From Zygnema circumcarinatum (Eukaryota > Streptophyta > Zygnematophyceae > Zygnematales > Zygnemataceae): a DNA stretch of 64,000 nucleotides. The DNA is taken from NCBI GenBank assembly GCA_037447605.1, contig CM074815.1, positions 1,570,210-1,634,209 on the forward strand. The letters run 5' to 3'. How positions within the stretch are numbered: position 1 is the first letter of the stretch; each line of letters starts with the position of its first letter. The notes beneath the pieces are model-generated. The model did not search any database and was not told where the DNA came from. It saw only the letters and a program-made list of their open reading frames with translations. The position numbers and the translations under genes were made by a program. Positions 57,401 through 64,000 of this stretch are shown here, one piece after another.

Positions 57401-60400
57401 CAACAAGTGGTCTCAAGGACCAGTCACTTAGCACGAGTATGTTCACATACACTTGAATGATGATGGCAAGTTCAACACCTGCCATCAAACCTCAGATCTA
57501 CATGGAAACCACTCGTTTCTCCCACATATCTGATGCAGTAGACACAATGACCTTGTCCCTTCAATTATTTAGTCAATAAACAAATTGCAGAATGTCCATC
57601 AATGTACTATGTAGTCATGACAAGCCGACCTGATGAGAAATTGAGAGGTAGAGCGCGCATTTACAACTCCTGCTGTGCGTTCGTTATCGCCATTGAAGTG
57701 ACAAAGCAAGTCGATTCCCGTATCATTGCTCACCTGCAGCCCTCTTATAGCACTAGGCTTGTCAAACATCTTCAGAGCCCTTCTCAGCCTTACAAGAAAC
57801 AAGACAGCAATAGCTTTTGAAAGGCCATCCTTGGTTCCATACCTGACAGCGGCTCGCCAGCACAGGAGAATGCTTCACGTTATAAGGACCAGCAAGCTCA
57901 AGGCACCCCACAAGGAAGAGTATCGCATCAAGAATCTCTTCGCTTAAAAGGAGTTCCACCTGCATTATCTCATCCACTCCGATTAGAATTTGCGTACCTG
58001 TCCTCTGCGATGTGATGACTAGGTGAAGGCAACTGCAGCACGTTTACATTGGTACAAAGGCCTAGCATTTTTTAAATCTTCAATTTCTAGATTTGGTATG
58101 GATCTGGAAGACACTGCACCTTGCCAACGTTACAGAAGAAAGTGGCAGGCGGTCGGGGGAAGCCTGGCAGAACGGATGCCTTTTCAATAAACCTCATTCG
58201 GAAGAAGAGATCCATAGGAATCCGCTTAATGGCTTTGCCCCTGCAAGCCGAAACAACAACAAAGAAATAAACGCAGTGACATTCTCTGGTGTGCGTTCTG
58301 CCCGCAACAGCATGTTAGTGAACATAATTCCAATCAATGTTCTTACCATTGGTTTTTACTGGCATCGTAGTAGTCCATGGCCAGACTGCAATCCAGTAAA
58401 AGGCGAGCTTTGGATGGGCCTACATGCGCTACCCCTTCAACTCCCTCTAGACAGACCTGCAAAATGGGCAGCATGTGAAGCCCCGAGGCCGCATCATAGA
58501 GAACAATAATGCGGGCCTTGTTCATCAGTAGTCGCACAGCCGGCACATTAGCCACTGCACGGGCCACCTGCTCCATTCCCATGCTCTCTCCCTCACCCTC
58601 TCCCTCCTCCACTCCGTCAATCTGTTGATGCAACGACGGAGCGTTTCCTGCAGGACCGCCCCTTGATAAAGTCCTAGAACCGCTTGGATGCTTGAGCAAG
58701 CCTTGAGAATTTTGGCCTGCTGTGGAAGGAAAGGGAGCTGCCAATATGTGCACTTTGAGAGCATGAATTGGCTGTTTAGTGAGAATGGGTATGCCATCCA
58801 CGAAGTTCAAATACCGACCGCTCTTCTCGTTAACCAGCTGATATCTCGGCCCATGCTTGCAATCATAAAGGCTCAAGTCTCCATCCTCGGAGAGATACTC
58901 AGCTTCACCTGCATCTCCTAGAGCTTTATGAAGCTGCAGCTGCCAAAGATCGCAGGCCCCCTTCTTCGCAGCAGAAACCTGCACTTGACCGCTGCGTGGC
59001 TCAAACTGCAACCGCAACGCTTCTCCAGTTGGGCTCCTACCATGTAGTGAGAGGAGATTGAAGCGGGAGGATGTTTTCTCCCCTTTAGGATAGTCCACCT
59101 GCAAAGATAACCGGATAGGAATCTGAGGATTTCAGGAAAATAGTGCGGAGAGTCGATGGTGGGAGGATCGCTGATGCAAACTTTGGGTCTCTTTCTATAA
59201 TTCTGGTAGCAAAAAAGAGCACACTTTTGGCTCATCTAGGTTTACGTAACAGCCTGACCTCACAAAGTAGGGAACAATTACAAACCTTAAACAAGGACCC
59301 ATCTTGACTCAAAGAGTAGTGGGTGCTGCCGACAAGGCGATACATGCCCTGTGCTTCTCCGACTTCTTGGACTGTCAAAAATTGCCGCTCTGACATATCC
59401 TTGATGGCCACCACTGTCCCTGCCACCCCCTGCCAACCTCTTGGGCTTCAGAGCGGGACAATGGCAATCACTGCTGCTCCTATCATTGCAAATGAACAGA
59501 AAATGACCCTTTCAATCACTCCACAACTTGAGTGGTGTCTTTCTCTCGGAAGGATCCTTAAGGAGGCTTGGAAAGAACGCTGACAGTTAGCAAGAAGACC
59601 CCACTTCAGGTACATTAAATAGGCTTCAACTAAAGGCTAAAAAAAAATGACGAAAGACCCAAAAAAAAAAAAAAAAAAAAACTGCTACTGGTAAACTGCT
59701 ACTTGTTTGCGCATGCTGGATTGCTCAGTAATGCGCTAAAAAAGGAGTGAATCCCATGAGGGATAGCGGCATATTTTTCTATGTAAAACCGTAGATAAGA
59801 AGAGGCCTTTCAATCTATCGGATGGACGCCAGCAGGATGCTTCTGTTAATGTTTGCCACTGACAAGCAACGCGGAAAAAGAGTACAGCCATATCATGTCA
59901 AACACGACGATTTTTCTAAACGGTATGTCTCCTTCCATACTTCACTGCATGCCAATCTCGTGTATGTATGGAGTAGCTGATTGCAAGGACGGCAGGCCGT
60001 CCAGTTGTCCCCTACAGTGGAGTCCAAATGCTGTGTGCATCTCCGATGTAATATTATATATGGTATTGTTGAAGCACTCATAGCACAGCCCTTAACAACG
60101 TATCTTCAAAGATGCATTCCCGAACTCACCCTGCTCCCATCTGGTGGTTTCTCGCGCAGGCTCCATATGCTCCCTTGGCTGACTGTGCCTTTCTTGAGAA
60201 CTCACTTCAGGAGATGTGGTAGAGGAAGGAGGAGAGGCAGAAGAGAAAGGGGCTGCTAGGGCCAAAAGGAGCTGCACAACCACCACCAATCGAGCCTTTA
60301 CAAAAGTGCCAAAAAAATCGATGAACCTTTGCTTCCTGCTAGCGTGTGAGCGGGACGTCCATTTCCCTGACGGCTGTTCGACTCGATATCAGCTGTCGCA

Positions 60401-63400
60401 TTAGAACGTCTCATTTCTTAAAAAAAAATAATAATAATAACAACTGAAACAGACTCGTAAGATTTGTGGTTATGTTTCCTTGTTAGCACTAACAGGAAGT
60501 TACCTTGATCTCAGATATCGTTATCGCTACGTCCAAGCCCTTCATCTCCATCTGTCCCTGCCAGGCTCCCGCCCATGTCTTTGCAGCTTCCTCTGCCGTG
60601 GAATGAAAGGTTTCAAGCAGAATACAGGCTTGCAGGTCTTTGAGAAGACAATCATCTTCCTGGAACAGAGGAGACCTCTGTTGCTGTGAGCTACAGCGCC
60701 TTATCTCTGACGTTGTTCTTCCTATCCAGCTCCTGCTCCTCTGTCCGCTCTCAGTGCTCAGACCATCTTCACTGGGTTGATTATCCGATGAGGAAGACTG
60801 CCGAGCAGAAATAGCCAGTTCAGGTCGAACCGATTTGATAGATATTGGGCCGAGTGTAAAAGAAACACTCATATTAGAATTCTTTGCAAAAAGACGAGTA
60901 GCAGCATCCACTTGAAGCAGAATGCCTTCAGTCGAGCCTGCACACGTAAATAGAACCAGCAAACGTCTTCAGCTGGAAGCCTTTCGTTTCTTCAAGCTTG
61001 TAGATTTAGTCTTCCATCATCATGTTGTCTATTAGGCCATAATGGAGGGACACAATGCAGGAGCGTATTGGAAGAAAAATGAACTGAACGGGACAGCATT
61101 GGTAGTATCACAATTAACATGCAATGCAAGGTGTGATAGCAAGAAGTCAGCAATGGCACGTATGATAGAAGCGAGCATAGTCGCACCTCTTGATGGACCA
61201 CACAAACCAATATGCCCAATGAGGCCTATTTCCACAACCCAATACAATATCATTTAGCAAGAAATCACCCATCATCAAGTCAGGCCAAGCTTACTTCTCT
61301 CAGGCTGGCCATTGGTCAACAGGAGACTGAAACCCTTCAGCTGCATGGACGCTGAACCCTCCCAGGCACATGCAGACTTAGCCTCTGGCAACCGTTGCTC
61401 CGCTACCGCTGACCGTTCAGCTGAGGAACTCATATTCTCGATCGCCAAAAGACTTGAGCCACATAACTCAAGCGAAGCGAGAAGGTGCGCAAGCGCAGTT
61501 GTCTCTATTGAAAATTGACCTCCCTGCATTTCACCCAGCCGATTCCTCATGAAGAGGTTCCACTTTCCAGGAATACCAATGCACATATCTGAATAACAGT
61601 TGATGAGCGTGGGCATGAACAGAGGAAAAACTGTGACAATAAATCCCCTAGTTTTGACAATCGGTCGTACGCCTCCCAAAATCGCTTTTACTGACATTCG
61701 ATCATTAATGTAAGCAGGCCCGACATCCTATTCAATGAGCAAAGGGACCTCTCCACTTGTACTTTACCTCCATGGCGGCTGAGACATAATCGAAGTCTGG
61801 TGTGACCCCCACACAAAAAATCAAGTCGTCACCCCAACTTCTGAGGTGATCCGAAGCACTCTCTCCGGATGCAGAATCAAGCGAAACTACAACCAACGGA
61901 GCCACTTGGAGAAAGCAGGCTGAACCCATTGGCAGCTGCTGAAGAAGATCACTGCTGCCTGACTGAGAGTCTCTAGGCTGCACGTACACAGTGTTAAATA
62001 GGATTTCCGTAGGGCAGCCTTGATTTAGGCCCCAATCTTTCGCTTGCTTCCACGACTGAAGCCGCTCCTCCAATGTGGGAAGGCTTTCGGGAGAGCTACA
62101 TCCTCGTCTAAATGAAAATTGCTCTTCTGCATCGCTTTGGAGCAATCTTCGCAAACTCCAAGTGTCTTCTCTTTCATAAGCAATAGTCTCATCAGGGTTC
62201 CCATCTTCGCACGCTATGACTTGCAGAACACATCCCGGCAACAAACACACCGCTCTTGACGATAAATTCTGCGAACCATCTGATGGAACCTCTCCAGCGG
62301 TAAAGCGAAGCAACGAAAGGCCAACCCTTACGTCAGTTGACGAGCCATCGCCCACGAGGATATCACTAGTGAAACCTTTGACCATAGCCTCAACTCGTTG
62401 TCTGTGCGTGTACTTGAAGGCAGATCCCTTCATCGCATGGCCTCCATGTTGTCGGCGAGAATCTGTACTCTTGGATCTGCTCATGCGTTGCTCTCTCTCG
62501 ACTTTATTGTTTTGCAAGTTTGGAGCCTCTTCGGACGAACGAGTTTCTTGAGAAGGCATGGCTACCAACCAATTGCAGACCAGCTTGAGGGTCCCTACTC
62601 GCGCTCCCACAGCCACAGCTACTGTAGACAAGGAAGGTCCTGTTTCAGGTGAGGGCGAGAATTGTGGAACACTCGTACTTGAAGCGTTTTCTCGTTCGCC
62701 ACTGCAGCTAGGAGCAGCTTTTTCCAAAGTTTCACTGCCAAAGGCGCTTGCTGACATCTCTTGGAATGTTGACAAAAGCTGCAGACAGGAAGCAGGTGCG
62801 GTGAAGACTGTTAACAACTTCCCTTTCCTTTGATGTCCCACCGCAAAGTCAGTCACGAAGAGAATCGCGACTGAAACTCAGCAAAAAAAAAAAAAAAAAA
62901 ACAGAAATGAAGCACTTCAATAAGGATGCAAAGGAGCAGAAAGAAGTTGAAATAATGCAGAAGAGGTTGTACGACCTCCACAACACTACAGCCAAATGGA
63001 TGGTATCGGGAGACCTGTGAAATTCCAGCAACAGCTTCAGGTGTCAGCTTGAGCCCCAAATAGGGCACGTCCACCACCATGGCCGCAGAGGTGCTGCTGC
63101 CTGTCCCAAACAATGAGCTCCAATAGTCCCTGCACCCACGGCTCCTTGTGTCGCTTAAAGTGCCAAATATTCTCGCAAATGACGAAGCAGGACGACTAAA
63201 GCAGCAAAGATACACCGCCGTGGAAAGAAGACGGGGATAAACAAAATGAACAGATCAACAGGTGTCGAGCTAAAAATGAGGAGTCGCTGCAGAGACGAAC
63301 ATACATGTGAATAGAAGAATGAATATTGAGAGATGCTGGCTCCACCAAGGCCTCACTGTGACCGCCATGGACTAGAAGGAGGCCTGCATTGGTAACAGAG

Positions 63401-64000
63401 AGGGCCAGGCCCGTCCATCTCTCACGATGCTCCAAGTACAGCCCGCGAACATCGGCTCCGGGAATGGCAGGTCGGGGTGGACGCCTCTCCCACGCTGCCC
63501 TCTTGACAGCCTCTTTCCAATTGCCTGTGTTCTGTGCAGGGCCTTCGAAATCATTTTTGAGAAAAGAAAAGGAGGGTAAACATGCAGATTCTTGTGATTG
63601 ATTGTTAAGACTCGACGACAGTTTAGTTGGAGGTTGGATAGGACAAGCTGTGAGCTCCAAATCACCCAAGTTCAGCTCAAGCCTCAAACCCTCGGGCTCT
63701 CGTCGATGGTGACTAATGGGAGAGTTACTGAAGGAGCTAGTACTATGTAATGGCGAATGGAGGATAATTCGGGGTCCTTCTATGGCAAGAGAGCCTTGTA
63801 AGCTCAACAAGGGACCTATACCCAGTAGTGTCTGTCTCAGGATGCTCAGACTAATAGACTTCAAATTGTTTGCGACCTCCCTTAAGCTCACAGCCTGTTC
63901 TTCTGCCTGTGACTGGTCGTTTTCAGGTCTGCGTTTATTTAGAAGGTGTTGACTTGAAAAATCGCTGCTACTCGCATGTTTTAATTCTTCACCAACACCT
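47772..64000 (-). CDS. VPS13: VPS13-like bridge lipid-transfer protein, plant type (5' end outside window)
   Basis: Moves bulk lipid between membranes at contact sites. Exons: 63305-64000 (partial), 63015-63195, 61749-62778, 61295-61588, 60504-60937, 60130-60271, 59286-59437, 58347-59098, 58120-58240, 57843-57959, 57630-57733, 57329-57380, 56956-57091, 56774-56832, 56454-56685, 55633-56226, 55122-55411, 54765-54853, 54428-54535, 53973-54228, 53085-53645, 52697-52793, 52260-52582, 51849-51956, 51674-51712, 51324-51485, 51020-51151, 50758-50847, 50449-50555, 49985-50133, 49722-49807, 49431-49526, 48878-49000, 48680-48763, 48328-48474, 47772-48122. About 2,830 residues are present; plant VPS13s exceed 3,500, so the N-terminal chorein part lies beyond 64000. 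Three later entries describe the domains. Less certain boundaries: 57329 (weak GTTGTG donor), 59437, 61749 and the 39-base exon at 51674. The intron between 48679 and 48475 appears to be GC-AG. Confidence 0.92.
52260..56685 (-). other. VPS13 segment: VAB/SHR-BD beta repeats
   Basis: Successive exons carry the repeated Asn-containing beta motifs of the VPS13 adaptor-binding domain: LLVLRNDSGLPLELRLR, RVRNLLPFAVFVAVG, ADPSLQFLVVHDPSRNL, LFSKYELRNDTSERLL, FLIENRTPHSILICQDG, VPYRIENRLSSSSISFCQK, then EPGGSIGYVWDDLNLPRKLL, EVSLDKIRPWKVL and LGLEIYGEGPTRVVRVC. The last three are hallmark SHR-BD sequences. One exon (53085-53645) carries an insertion of ~80 polar residues rich in Gly, Arg and Met between repeats. 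Confidence 0.85.
58347..59437 (-). other. VPS13 segment: plant-specific beta-rich insertion and repeat end
   Basis: Two exons encode GTVVAIKDMSERQFLTVQ, YRLVGSTHYSLSQDGSLFK, SGQVQVSAAKKGACDLWQL and YQLVNEKSGRYLNFVDG. This is the beta-strand module known from plant VPS13 proteins, inserted in the rod. It is followed by VPAVRLLMNKARIIVLYDA and a segment ending AMDYYDASKNQW, the usual close of a VPS13 repeat before the rod resumes. The fit to plant VPS13 is from memory of family layout, not a computed alignment. Confidence 0.75.

Noticed and set aside
59655-59682. A run of about 22 A in a VPS13 intron, considered as a retroposon tail
   Set aside because: No retrotransposed body, target-site duplication or coding remnant was seen next to it; a simple A run is sufficient. 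The same holds for the A run at 62881-62900.

Overview
The window is nuclear DNA from a eukaryote of the green plant lineage, most likely a streptophyte (charophyte-type) alga. The genes are rich in introns, which run GT..AG with a strongly preferred TGCAG acceptor. Several proteins are of plant type: a RanGAP with an N-terminal WPP-like domain, a KEA4/5/6-type potassium antiporter, a plant-type mitochondrial dihydroorotate dehydrogenase, a CHR4/PKR1-type CHD remodeller and a plant-type VPS13. Against a land plant stand a WASHC3 (CCDC53) gene and a COMMD2-like gene, two retromer-associated factors not known from angiosperms. I read exons by eye, using splice motifs, reading phase and alignment to remembered family sequences. 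Most boundaries close in phase; doubtful ones are flagged.

Layout. 1-1737: CATG-rich 5' flank with two short-unit arrays. 1738-15231 (+): giant CHD remodeller with a PWWP domain. 15232-16858: convergent spacer. 16859-22354 (-): KEA antiporter, 6 exons, 966 aa. 22355-23260: divergent spacer. 23261-26201 (+): NSE3/MAGE, 9 exons, 284 aa. 26202-27254: convergent spacer. 27255-31178 (-): RanGAP, 11 exons, 532 aa. 31179-31474: short bidirectional promoter. 31475-33135 (+): ankyrin-repeat protein, 2 exons, 312 aa. 33136-34491: spacer with a MITE-like element. 34492-39734 (+): DHODH, 11 exons, 470 aa. 39735-41286: spacer. About 41287-42497 (+): COMMD2-like, 5' end unresolved. 42498-44175: spacer with the larger copy of the AACCATT-rich element. 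44176-46441 (+): WASHC3, 6 exons, 208 aa. 46442-47771: convergent spacer. 47772 to beyond 64000 (-): VPS13-like lipid-transfer protein, at least 36 exons, with the C-terminal ~2,830 residues in the window.

The genes do not form one pathway. There are chromatin and nuclear factors (CHD remodeller, NSE3 of SMC5/6, RanGAP) and membrane or organelle factors (KEA, DHODH, VPS13). The notable grouping is COMMD2 (Commander/CCC complex) next to WASHC3 (WASH complex), two machines that act together on endosomes, followed by the bridge-like lipid-transfer protein VPS13. No transposase, reverse transcriptase, tRNA, rRNA or CRISPR array was seen. Repeats are short-unit arrays, foldbacks and small non-coding dispersed elements. 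The assembly has two 10-N gaps (2466-2475, 43145-43154), both beside low-complexity runs.
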